From positions 26,611,876 through 26,675,875 of the forward strand of contig NC_045142.1 of the NCBI RefSeq assembly GCF_008831285.2: DNA of 64,000 nucleotides, written 5' to 3'. The position numbers and the translations under genes are program-made. The first letter of the stretch is position 1. The number at the start of each line of letters is the position of its first letter. A model generated the notes under the pieces. It saw nothing but the letters and a program-made list of their open reading frames with translations, did not search any database and had not been told where the DNA came from. This document shows, piece by piece, positions 23,862 to 35,560 of this stretch. Source of the DNA: Nymphaea colorata. Taxonomy: Eukaryota; Streptophyta; Magnoliopsida; Nymphaeales; Nymphaeaceae.

Positions 23862-25159
23862 TATGAGGAGTGATGGAGGCCAGCGAAGCATTTGAAAACT
23901 TTGGTTATGGAGATAGCCGTTACGTAGCTTTTACCTTTTTCATTTAACAACCATTAAATGGAGGAAATAATTGAGTGAGAATCCAGCCGGGCGACGATAA
24001 GAACGCATGAACAGCCGTGTGGACCATTATTCTGATCGCGATTGCCCAGCAGCCAGTGACTCGTGACGACTTCAAAACAGCGACGCTCCCCTTCTTTTAC
24101 TTCGTAGCCATCACCTTTTTTTTCTTATCACATTCACCCCTCTCTCTCCACATATATATCATTCAGCACCTACCAACAATGCAATATATATATGTGTGTG
24201 TGGTTGAGATCAGCCAATTTCATTCAGTGAAAGGCTGATCCATTTAGTTCATCTTCCAATATAAAGGTGCCATGTGTCACGTTATCATTTTCTTTTAGTT
24301 TTTAAAAGTTTTCCAATTTTTATTCAAAACAATTCTTTTTCCTTTCTTTTGAAAAATGTATATAAATAGTTTTTTTTTTCCAATTCATAACAGTTCACTT
24401 GGATGTATGAAGTGGCATCTTGGCTGGTCTGATTCAATTTCTAGATTTAATAACCTTGCACCAAACACAGCACCACCAAATATGATAATTCCAAACAGAT
24501 GAACTGACAAAACGGAAGACATGGCTGCTGGCCCAACTGAACAAAACTTGGAACTTATTTAAAGAGAATAAGACAAGCAATTTCTTGTTTTTGTTGTTTC
24601 CGATGTGCTGCTATTCCTGCCAAGGAGATTCATATTTTGGACACTGGGAGAAATATTTTATCTTCTTGCCCCACGGTCCTGGACTGCGTCGCCGACCATA
24701 AGCACAGCAACATGGTGTACATAGGAATCGAACTAGTGCTCATAAGAATCAAACTGTTGATACTAAGTTTCACTAACATCAATCCAACCAGCTAAGCTAT
24801 GCCTCTCTCAATGCAACTCAACTGCCTTCGACTTAAATAAACCTCCCACATTGGACTGTTGACCATCTTCAATATAAAATGGCTTCGAAGTCCAAACCCC
24901 CAGTAGGGTGGTAGCAGATTTCATTAACCAACCACTCTAAGATACATAGCCAAAATTTGTTTCACTGTAAGATACAAAAACACTAGGGCGATGTGTCGGG
25001 AAGATGAGGTCTTAAACAGTTCCAGCTATCTTACTCTCTGAAAAACTTCCGCTTGGAGATTTAGATAGCTTTTGTGTTCAAAGAAATCTCGTCTGCCAGA
25101 TGACAGGGACATGGCACACGCGGTGACAGCCATCAGGACGAGCGGTACGAGCAAATGAA

Positions 25160-28100
25160 TCAGTCTTCTTTGGCAGCAGATGGATCTGTGTCTTGGTAAG
25201 GAGGCTCACATGGAGCAATCCAGAGGCCGCACAGTATGGCTAGGTGAATAGTTAATAGTAGAAGAGATGAATAGGCGTTGGAAGGGTACACGTTCCAGCA
25301 AAGCTCCACTCCAGCAAACAGCATTAATCTGCAAAGTTTGAAAAAAAAAAACATTAAACTTCTGCCAAGTTTCTGTCGTGATTCATTAGAAAAGGTTTGT
25401 CGTATGGATGTAGAACACAAATATAGGCACAAATATCAATGTGGCAGAATTTGAATATGAGAATTGCTTTGAAAATTTAAAAACTAAAACATAAGGAAAC
25501 CTTCGTCTGTGTGTGTGTGTGTGTGCAAGAGAGAGAGAGAGAAAGGCACAAATATCAATGTGGCAGAATTTGAATATGAGAATTGCTATGAAAATTTAAA
25601 AACTAAAACATAAGGAAACCTTCGTCTGTGTGTGTGTGTGTGAGAGAGAGAGAGAGGGGCAAAGAGGGATTTCAATTAGAATCACCCGGTGGTGTTTCCA
25701 CAGATTATGAAGGTTAATATTTCACAAGGACGATAACAATGGCATCTCCCAATATCTTGGCCCCAAACTTACCGCGAACAACAGCAGACAAACATAATGT
25801 ATATAGGTAAATTATTTCCTTTCTGAATGCACCCCGCACCAATTATCTAAAAATTACATAGAACAGTCAAAACTGTGACTAAGCAATGACAGAGACTAGT
25901 TGCGGCTGTGTATCTGGGTCATGTCGTGCCACAGGAGACAGGTCAAGCGTATGGAAGGTAAAGGTTTGAACATGAAGAAAGAAACGAGATGATAGTACAG
26001 TGCTGCCACTGAACAGCAAACTGAGAAAAGACGAATAATTCTTCAACAGTTTTTTACCTAATGTAACTTGGAAAAGGTGTCTTCCACAAAAGAAACGGCA
26101 AACTATAGAAGTACCTGCAAAAAAGGACAGTTATTTTCTCCAGAAAGTAAACAATCAGCCAAGCAAGGAATAGGAACACAGTGACCAGGGAAACAAGAGG
26201 GAAAAAATGCGAAGACAGAACAGGATTGGCATGGCACAACACTTGCAGTTGGCAACAAACGTGTGAAGTATGCCATATACCACAATAAATCCATATCTTT
26301 AAATGAACTTTCTAAAAATATTTATCTTGACAATTTTGGTTGCAACGAGATTGAGTTTTAGAACCCAATAGCCACACACATAGCTATCCAACAAGAAGTA
26401 TCGAACTTTAAAATTGCTAGGTAGCTCGGCTAGGAGTGCCACTCATCCATCAACAAATTCATAAATTGTCGGCAACTTACCAGGAATAAAATTGATAGTG
26501 AAGAGATCGAGCGCACACAATGCCAATGAAGTTCCCAGTGAACATTAAAGTTGCAATATCTGCTCCATTCACATAATTTTAATATCAAAACAAGAAAAAG
26601 TGTCTAAATACAATTGCATTCATTCTTACGCTGTTTAGAGAGAACTCTAGAGGACAAATCACATAGAAAGGCTTGAAATATATTCCTATGTTTCAATTCG
26701 AGAATTTTGGAGAGCAGAAACTGGAAAAGCCCTCCTTCATGCCTGCAGAAGCCAGACGAGGCCACAAAAATCAACAAGTATAATGAAAATGACTTGATAT
26801 AACAAACTCTACAAAGACAACCACATAAAGAGCAACCACTTTCAATGTTCTAAAATCTGCATACTTATGCAGATTGCCAAAATTTTGTTTTTCATTCCAA
26901 TACATCATCACTTCTAGCAAGTTAATGTCTATCTTCTTTTGACAGAGTGCATGTTTCTGTGTTCCTGTGAATTTGTATGTGGTTTAGCATGATAAAAATG
27001 ATTCTTGAATTAAAGCCACTCCAATGATATCAAGCTTCCCATGGTTTTCAAGTAGAAATCATGGAAGAGGAAGAGGAACATAAGAATGCTTACTTGCACC
27101 ACCGGAAATGGGCAAACAATGCCAGGAACATGAGATGTACAGCGAGTAAGGTGACAGCAAATTCCTTGGACACAAAAATATCTTCACGAATAAATTTGAA
27201 GTTGACAGACCTGGCATGAGAAAATAAGAAATTCTAATTTAAATGAATATATGAAAAAAGGGCACATATAATTTAAAAATCTTTGCCATTAACTATGAGC
27301 AGATTGATATGTAACTCTAGAAAAAACACAAAGTTAATGGACATTTAGAACTGAAACCTAATGACAAACTTGCACATGAAAAATAATTGGTCGAATCAAT
27401 GTGCTACACAAACTTCAGTTCTCCTCATGTAAAATATCACACAAGTAAATTGTTAGGTTATTGGAGTCAGTCATATCCGCTATGTTTGTTGTGGAACCCT
27501 AATAAAAGTGGGTTGGCTGCTCACATTAATCAGGCTGATGAAAACAAGATAGGTTTCAACTTATTCCCTCTACATACACCTCTTTTGCAGTTTTAAAGAT
27601 GGCACTTAGAACTGTTGTTGTAAAGGAGCTTTCCTTGTTCTAGAGCTACACTATTTGATGCAAAAATTGAGATAAATTAGAATATAGGGAAGGTATTCCA
27701 TACTTTTCTATAATTTCCTGGGAATCTCCGAAAAACATAAACTGCATAAAGCTCTCCAAATGCCATCCAACTGTTTGAACTGTCAAAGCCTTTATTCATT
27801 TTGTTATAGTTGTTTTAATGGACCTTTATTGGAGGTTAGAAGTTTCATTCAATCTATCCTTAAGAAGCAAACGGTTACTCAACTTATGCATTTAAAAAAT
27901 AAAAAAATGTTTGAATTAGCACTAAGAAGCAGTAGGTAGGCAGCTTTGACTTTTAAGTGATTTTTTCTGGTACATGTGGCAACAGTAGTTTGTGAAATTG
28001 AATAAATATCTGGATTCATGAACAGCAAGCTGTTCAGTAATTTTACTATGTCTCACCAGTAAAATGAAAGGTTCGTTTACTGAAGATTGGCATGACAATT

Positions 28101-31100
28101 CTGTTGATTGCCAGTCTCAAACTGCATCACATGCATTTCATCATGTCGCATACTAAGGTTCACTTGCCTTGTTCAGGATGTTCAGTGATTGACTTGATCT
28201 CTAACATATTACAATTTCGATTTTGGATGATGCAGTGGGACCTTTCTTGCCTCGACGTCTTGGAAAGCAGAAGCAACATACACACCATCTGCTACAGTGC
28301 TACAGCACTAAACAAAGTCACAGACATAAAAGGAATTGCTATATATCCTACAAACATTTTATCTTAGTTACCACAAGTGAACTCTCTCTCTCTCTCTCTC
28401 TCTCTCCAGCAGATCTAGCACTTCAACAACTCTATCAATGTACCAGAAAAACTAGCTGTTTACATCACATATGGTCTTAATAGCAAAAGGTTTTATATCT
28501 GAGAGCATACCAGAAATGGATGAAGACGCGGCCAAGGTTGAAAGCTCTTGATACATACTCAAGTGGGTGACTTAATAAAAAGGGCAACCCCAACGCAATC
28601 TGCAGTATGATTTACTAGGTTCATAAAAAAAATTATGAAATCAGAAATTTGATCACATGCTTAAACAAGCAAAAAGACTAAATCTTCATACAGCTAAACA
28701 CTTAAAACTAACAATAGAATGGGATACACTGGGTTTGCCAAGCTTAACCAACAATCAAAAATCAGTTTTCTACAAGAGTGCCAAATCTAATCAACCACTT
28801 GTAGTAATTGCTTTGAAGACAAACTATGAACAGATTTCAAGGCGTTGTCTGTAAAATTTACTACTGAGTATAGAAGAACAACATTTATTTTCAAGACCAG
28901 ATAGTTGGCAGTTCCACCTAAAAAAGATGGTTATGTAGAACCCATCAAGAGAAACAAAAACAAACAAAAGCACACAGAAATACACCCACCCCAGATGTGG
29001 TTGACACATTTCGGCAACAACGTTTGACTTCTGACAGATCACTACCATGTAAACAGTAAGTACAAGATTCTATTATATGCAGATCAGCTAAGGTAGGACT
29101 CGCTGGCAATATCGCATGGTTAGCAAATTTGAACACTCAGACTAGGCTCTGAGACTGTAGTTATGTCACCTAATTCAAATGAGGGTCAGTCTGAGCAAGA
29201 CGCACCAACATAAGAATTATGTGCAAGACAAGCTCTCCAAACAGGCAAACAGTACCTCACAATAACTATTAGCAGTTGAACTATGGTGAAAATCCTAGAG
29301 ATTATGTTATAAAAATAAAACAATAAGAAAGAAACAACTTGACAACAAGAGCATTTGATTATTGGTAAACTAATAGCCCCCATGGTTCAAGGCCTTCGAG
29401 TGATAAGTGTCGCAAATGCAACTATTCATCTTACCCACTATGTATTCTTTCATGTGAAATTGATTAAACACGTTTACAATGTAAAAAAAATCCTCCAATA
29501 ACTACTTGTTGAGGGGAAAAATTGGAATGACTGAGTATATTGTAGTACCTGCACCAGTGCTGCGCTAAATAATGCAGTCACAACTCCAATTACATGCATG
29601 CCCTGAACCAAAAGTTATTTGCAGAAAAGAGTTAAAGATTGGCTCAGCACTAGAAATTACTCAACCTAAAAGATATTTGAAAGACCATAGAAGTAATGTA
29701 CTAAATTACCTTCAACAACAGCAACAACAGTACTGGTGCATAAAGGAGCACATTCATCTTTATTGACACAGCTCCACTGAGTGTAAACGATAAAAGTGCA
29801 ATAAGCACCAAGATGCATCAAAATGAAAATTACTACCAAGGTGAATCATGCCAAAGACCTCAGGCAAACCTGAAAACTATCAACCCCAAATGCCACCGCT
29901 GATAAAGAATCAACGCCAGTGCAGCATGGAGAAATGTCATGGCAAAACAATCATTGAACAGGCGAAGCACAAAGATTGAATGAATTCTTTTTGACAAACA
30001 AAGCAAGCAAAACGCCCACCATGGTAACTGCAGAAACATGCAATTGATCAAAGCTATAATTTAATGCTATAAGCAATAAGTAGCATAGACTTTTATCTAG
30101 GAAATCACAGGACTAGTTCAGGAATTTTGAAAGCTGTCCCTCTTTTTTCTCCTTTCCAAATAAATAAATCTCATCCCAGAGATTTGCCTTCAAGGAAAGC
30201 AAGATGTTATTCTTGAAAAGGGCTAGCTACTTTCTTCTTACCACATCAGTCTTGACATAGATAAGAAACACTAATCCCAGGTTCACAATGTAGAGTGCAC
30301 CAAACAGGACCTGCAGCAAATAAACCCAAGTTACAAAAATGACACTGCAACGTATAGACAATATACATACTTGGACATTAAGGAAATCCATCATGATACT
30401 TCATAGAATGGCTTTCATCCAGATTCAAATACTTGCTTAACTTCAAACTTATTTAATTGAATGGTCATCACCAGCAACCACCAAGCTTACTCAATTAAAT
30501 GGTCATCACAAGAACCCACTAACTGCATACAAATCAGACATATAATACTTGCGTTTCCATCAACTGCATTGACCATCTTTAACTCTTTTAAGAAATCAGT
30601 TAGTAAGCAACTAGCAATTTATTAGAATAATAATATTGGACATCTGAGTGTCCCTTCTTCACTGCTTATGGAAGGCTTGGCAGTTCCTTTTTCTCTATAT
30701 ATCCATAGGATGATTGCTTACATTATGTAAGAAAAATGTAATTCAGTCTTCCCTCCTATGGATTAATCCCTTGCCTTTGTTTGTCATCCTGTCGCATATT
30801 CTGTTTACAGGTAATTATATAGATATTTCTGTCGTGTATTTTTATTAGAATCCTGCTAAACTTTCCGAAAATTTTTTATCACCAAGAAGCATATCGTGAG
30901 AGGCCATCGTTAGTTATCTGACTCCGACAGCAATGCAACTCAACTCAACTTTATGGCATGTGGAAGAGACACTAATAACCAAGCCAATAGCTGCTATATG
31001 CATCGTAGGTAACACAAAATGAAATAGCTGCTATATGCATCGTAGATAACACAAAATGATCCGAAAGTGCAATCGACGACCAACGTGAAAAGGCAATAAC

Positions 31101-31882
31101 TTCACGGTTTTCTCCCTTAATGCAGTTGAAACAGCTCGTTCGTCACATATAACCATTAAAACGACAAAAACAAATGCATTTGAAAAAAAACATACCTGAG
31201 CAGGAAAGACGTTCCCACCAGTGATGTACTGAATGGCAGAGTAAACATAAAGAAAACCAGCGGGATAAACCAAAGGCCCCGTGTCCCCCTTCAGATTCTC
31301 ATAATTCCTTTCCCCTGCAAGAAACCCACTTACCTGTTTGTTTTTTCTATTTGTTAAGCAATTACACATTTCATGAATCCACAGAACACCCAAACACCAA
31401 AGGCTACCAAACAGAAACCCCCAAATCATATCTAGAATACCATAGCACACCAAATCAAACTAATATAAGAAAGTGGGACGTCTATAATGGGTTCAATAAG
31501 CTAATCAGTTGTTCAAAGCCACCTCCAAGGAGTTAAAAGAATCCAAAGGGGAAAAAAAAAGGAAGAACAACTCAGAGTATAGTATCTTTTGCACCTGTGA
31601 CATGTACGCATCCCAGTCTATCTTGGTATCTGCAGTTCAATATCAGAAACCAACAAAATACATAAAGATCTGACCATGTGAAGAGATGAAGGAGAAAATA
31701 GAAAGCTTCAATTGGAGCTTACATGGGACGTATGCAATAACGAGTGAGGTGAGAAGAGTGTCCAGAACGAGCAAGACCGCCGCCATTGCTGGTTTGGATA
31801 ATCCGAAACATTTGAGAACAGCCATTGAATCCGAACGTTGGCTTCCGCTGTCTTTGCAGGCGACCACTCTACGGTTGGCCAT
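25160..31882 (-). CDS. ALG3: ALG3: Dol-P-Man:Man5GlcNAc2-PP-dolichol alpha-1,3-mannosyltransferase, 13 exons
   Basis: In the ER membrane this enzyme adds the first lumenal mannose, from dolichyl-phosphate mannose, to the N-glycan precursor. Exons in transcript order: 31882-31723, 31629-31595, 31333-31196, 30310-30242, 30027-29870, 29776-29710, 29602-29549, 28599-28511, 27210-27094, 26742-26630, 26559-26481, 26114-26058, 25328-25160. All have GT/AG ends and matching phases, giving 434 aa, close to the Arabidopsis length of about 438. Family blocks in order: [86 protein letters not shown] and ELCWNVYP, with many membrane segments. The ATG at 31882 is chosen because the frame's upstream extension starts only with TTG. 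The first about 30 residues and exon 10's variable loop are the least certain parts. No break is seen. Confidence 0.95.
25426..25663 (+). repeat. 119-bp tandem duplication in ALG3 intron 12
   Basis: The 119 bp starting GGCACAAATATCAATG at 25426 repeat from 25545 with almost no change. Each copy ends in a (TG)n(AG)n microsatellite, of different length in the two copies. Confidence 0.93.
30986..31058 (+). repeat. 37-bp tandem duplication in ALG3 intron 3
   Basis: AATAGCTGCTATATGCATCG starts both copies (30986 and 31023), with one substitution over the 37 bp. Confidence 0.92.
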
Positions 31883-33694
31883 GGCGGCGACGAAGATCGC
31901 GATCTTGTCTTCGATGCCCAGTGGGCGCGGGCGCTCGCTCCGCGGCAAAAGCTCTTGTTTCGTCTCCAAGAGAGAGAGAGAGATGGAGGGTCCCCGAAAT
32001 TGCCCCTACAAGATCTCGAATGTTAAAAATACCCAACTTCTATCGACGCAGATGAAAACTTTTCTCATTCACAAATGACTTTGAGAAACTAAATCGAATC
32101 TCAAGATCTCCAACGTTAAAAATACCCAACTTCTATCGACGCAGAAGAAAACTTTTCTCATTCACAAATGACTTTGGAGAAACTAAATCGAATCTAAACC
32201 CTCTTAAAAAAGCAGAAGAAGTAAAATTGCTTGGCTTCAAGTAGTGTTGTTTTTTAATAAACCAGTTTTCTTTTTCTTAAATGGTGAGTGGTTCATTCAG
32301 TATGCACCTAAGAGACACCACAACCCTTTCCGTGCCCGCCTCCTTGGTTTTTACATAACATGTTTCTAGATCTTTTAACTTTCATAAGAAAAGAGCACTG
32401 GAACGTGACAGTGACTACTCCAATACTCGAACATGAGTTTTTAAATGAAGTGGACCACCTTACCGCCCAGTACCCTACTACTCTTTAAGAAAATCACATT
32501 TATATGTTTGAATTTGATCACTTGTCTTACAATTATTGCTGTCTACAATTATTGTAGATTGTGGAGAAAGTCTTTTGGCAAATCTCCCCTCTACAGTAAA
32601 GAGAACTAAGCTATGATAGCTCGAAATAAAAACCAGTTGCCTAACAAGTTTCATTCCGTTCATTATGTCAATCCCTTTAGAAAATCAATTTTAGTGCGTT
32701 CAATATACAAATCTTTAGCTATGATTCAATTGACGCAGAAAACATTCTCACGAAGGGTTAATTGGTGTTTGACTCCATTTGTGTGAATTGTGAGCCAAGT
32801 TCCAAAAAAAGGTCAAGTTGAGAAGGCGTATAAGTAACATAATAAAATAAAAAATATTGGTACATTGTGGAATTGTGAATGTATCCATTACTTTGGTTAT
32901 TGGTTCATTTGTAAGGCATAGAAGAAAATTTTGAATCTGATTATTAGTTGATATATATGCAAATATGAGACTCAACGTTTCGGTATATCCAATAAAGACT
33001 CGATGAATTGCGCATAAATGCATGATTTCATGTTGGAAATTTGAAGGGAGGTTATGTCTACTTTTCAATTGTTGTCTCAAACTATCACACTATGAAACAC
33101 AAACATAGCATTCTTTATATATGAATTGAAATCTGTCGACTGCTGACTGTTTTTTGGATGGATTTTTTAAAAAATCTGTCGTTAAAAACTGTTGTCATGG
33201 GTGCATCAGTAACGGTTTTTGTTGGGCCACGATTTTTTAAAGTTATTAACTGTAGTTTTTGGAATTTTTAGCAACCAGATAAAAAAAAAATTATCCAACA
33301 ATACTCGCAGTGGGCGGATGTCAATTACTTGTTTTTTATATATGGATTTCAACAACAATTTTTTTTTTGTCTTATCAAATGCTTCATACGGCCAGCTGAT
33401 ACTTGAACAAAATAATGATACGTAATTTTTTAATGTAAATAATAGTTATAGAATTGGTCGACTAGGTATGTTTGTATCAGGTAACACGCCGAATCGTTCA
33501 GTCAAGAGCGATACGAGTCTAGATCCGACTTAAGATGCCGATGTGTCGGACGGTAAATTATTTTTGGGCGGGAAGTCACGATACAGTGACATCCACCGTC
33601 CATCTGAGTGATGGACGGCTACTGGCCGCTGGACCGCCCTTCAGAAACTTCAAACTTCCCCACCTCCTCTGAAGTCTGAGTTTTCGCGCCCTCG
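31883..33694. other. Spacer between divergent ALG3 and the PPR gene
   Basis: About 1.8 kb separates the two divergent start codons, so both promoters should lie here. It holds a GA run at 31971-31983 just upstream of ALG3 and the 93-bp tandem duplication at 32011-32196. The rest is AT-rich. Open frames at 32478, 32748 and 33219 show no recognisable protein. Confidence 0.5.
32011..32196. repeat. 93-bp tandem duplication 5' of ALG3
   Basis: The unit beginning AGATCTC at 32011 recurs at 32104 with only a few changes. It contains ACCCAACTTCTATCGACGCA and TTCTCATTCACAAATGACTT. It lies about 130-310 bp upstream of the ALG3 start codon, inside the likely promoter or 5' UTR. Confidence 0.92.
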
Positions 33695-35560
33695 ATGCGG
33701 CTTTCGCTGTTCTTTAGGCCGCCAAGACCAAGGTCCCAGCTGAAAATCTCGTCAATTTCCTTGTTGGCGGATTCAACTGTTCTTCCCTCGGATAGTCACC
33801 CCGTTGATCCTGCTACCTTGGCCGAATCGGCGGTCAAATTCCATTATCTGGTCCTCCGCGGATACCCGCCGTTGCCGGCGATCGAGCAAACTCACGCTCG
33901 AGTTCTGACACTGGGCTTGTCTGGGTGCTCCTTTTTGGCGACCCATCTCGTGAAATCGTATGCCAAAGCAGGGAATCTAAGCGCAGCCAAACGGGTTTTT
34001 TATTCGGTTTCAGAGAGGAGCGTATTCCTTTTGAATGCCATCGTTCGTGCGTTTAGTAGGAATGGTTTGTGGAAGGAGGTTGTTGATTTATATGATAGGA
34101 TGGAGAAGGAGAATATGAAGCCTGACCATTACACGCTTCCTTTTGTTATCAAGGGGTTCGCTTCAATTTTGGATTTGGACGGTGGCAGAAAGGTTCATGA
34201 TGTAGTCAGGAGAAATGGGTACGAGGGAAATTTGCATGTTGTCACTTGTTTGATTGACATGTACGTGAGGTTTGGTGAGATTGAGAATGCGCGCAGATTG
34301 TTTGATGAAATGCGTGAACGAGATGTTGTTGCTTGGACTACCATGATCGGTGCTTACACCCAAGTGGGGAATTGGTTGGAAGCTTTCTCCTTATTTAGAG
34401 ATATGAGGCTGGAAGGCCAGGAGCCGAATGATGTCACATTACTGAGCTTGATTTCCGCGTCCAGTTTCCTGAACTTCATCCATGGGATGGTCATTAAATT
34501 GGGATTTGATACATTTGTAGTGATCGAAACAGCGCTTATTGATTCATATGCTAAATGTGGGGACGTGAAATCTGCTCGTGAATTGTTTGATAGAATGTAT
34601 TGGAAGAACTCAGTAGCTTGGAGTGCTATGATTTGTGCCTATTCAGTCAATGGACATCCTTGCGATGCCCTGTTTCTCTTCAGGATTATGTTCCTTTGTA
34701 GCAATGAGATGTTGGATCACATTGGTGTTCTAAGTGTGCTTCAAGCTTGCTCTAGCTTGGGTTCGCTGCTGGTTGGGCGGATGACTCATGCACACATTCT
34801 TAAATCTGGGATCGGTTCAGATTCAATAGTTGGAACCTGTCTGATAGACATGTATGCAAAATGTGGAAGCGTTGAGGATGCATTTGTTTCGTTCCATTCC
34901 ATCACTGATAAGAATCTGGTATCATGGAGTGCTATGATAGCAGGATATGGGTTTCATGGACTGGGAAAGGAAGCACTTGATATGTTCAGCGAGATGCAAG
35001 AGTTGGGATTCAAGCCAGATGATGTAGCTTTCCTCAGCATTTTGTCAGCATGTAGCCATTCAGGTTTGATTGGCGAAGGAACAAAGATTTTCAAGTCAAT
35101 ACTTCAAACGTGCAATGGCGTTGCACGTGCAAAACATTATGCTTGTATGATCGACCTTTTTGCTCGTTCTGGAAAAATTGGAGAAATATGCAGTTTACTG
35201 AAAGAGCTGCCTAGCATAGCTGATGCATCAATATGGAGAGGTCTCTTCTACGCATGTCAAGTGACCGCAGATTGTGAAACTGCAGAAATTGCAGCTCGAA
35301 ACCTGTATGAAGTGGTTCCTAGTGGTACAGATTACAATTTTATCCTGTCTAACTTATATGCTTCATGCGGAAAATGGTCCATAGTTTCAAAAATTAGATC
35401 AAACTTGAAGCAAAACAGAGCAAGGAAAACACCAGGGTGGAGTTCCATTGAGCTGAATTGTAAAGTTCATACGTTTCATTCTGCCGATACCTCTCACCCT
35501 GAATGGCAGAGCATATACAAACTGCTAGAAATCATGTTTGCAGAACCCGATGCTTTATGA
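33695..35560 (+). CDS. PLS-class pentatricopeptide repeat protein with E-type C-terminus
   Basis: This is a 621-aa intronless gene, as is typical of plant PPRs. Such proteins bind organelle RNA base by base, and E-class members often act in C-to-U editing with a separate DYW partner. The N-terminus (MRLSLFFRPPRPRS) is basic and serine-rich, fitting a mitochondrial or plastid transit peptide. Repeats run from about residue 75 to 470, with recurring LIDMYAKCG, ARRLFDEM, VAWTTMIGAY and ACSHSGL-type phrases. They are followed by the E region (KHYACMIDLFARSGK, FILSNLYASCGKW) and an E+-like end (KTPGWSSIE, HSADTSHPEWQSIYKLLE). There is no DYW deaminase domain. One L-type repeat (LLSLISASSFLNFIHGM, near residue 255) is short by several residues. 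The RNA target cannot be read from the sequence alone. Confidence 0.95.
   Translation: MRLSLFFRPPRPRSQLKISSISLLADSTVLPSDSHPVDPATLAESAVKFHYLVLRGYPPLPAIEQTHARVLTLGLSGCSFLATHLVKSYAKAGNLSAAKRVFYSVSERSVFLLNAIVRAFSRNGLWKEVVDLYDRMEKENMKPDHYTLPFVIKGFASILDLDGGRKVHDVVRRNGYEGNLHVVTCLIDMYVRFGEIENARRLFDEMRERDVVAWTTMIGAYTQVGNWLEAFSLFRDMRLEGQEPNDVTLLSLISASSFLNFIHGMVIKLGFDTFVVIETALIDSYAKCGDVKSARELFDRMYWKNSVAWSAMICAYSVNGHPCDALFLFRIMFLCSNEMLDHIGVLSVLQACSSLGSLLVGRMTHAHILKSGIGSDSIVGTCLIDMYAKCGSVEDAFVSFHSITDKNLVSWSAMIAGYGFHGLGKEALDMFSEMQELGFKPDDVAFLSILSACSHSGLIGEGTKIFKSILQTCNGVARAKHYACMIDLFARSGKIGEICSLLKELPSIADASIWRGLFYACQVTADCETAEIAARNLYEVVPSGTDYNFILSNLYASCGKWSIVSKIRSNLKQNRARKTPGWSSIELNCKVHTFHSADTSHPEWQSIYKLLEIMFAEPDAL

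Larger units (their letters stand above)
19612..25159. other. Intergenic, no recognised gene
   Basis: It begins with the RALF 3' UTR. Then come a 70-bp tandem duplication (19941-20079), a GC-rich open stretch (20085-20351) with no recognisable domain, TA and GA tracts, a possible small inverted-repeat element (22832-23010) and a 42-bp duplication (23157-23240). Open frames at 23458, 24017 and elsewhere are short and AT-driven. Nothing between 24240 and 25150 reads as coding. Confidence 0.5.

Noticed and set aside
31883-31969. N-terminal extension of ALG3 to 31969
   Set aside because: The upstream frame starts only with TTG; the first in-frame ATG is at 31882.
31825-32078. Three overlapping plus-strand frames at the ALG3 5' end
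   Set aside because: They are antisense to ALG3 exon 1 and the GA-rich leader, with no domain.
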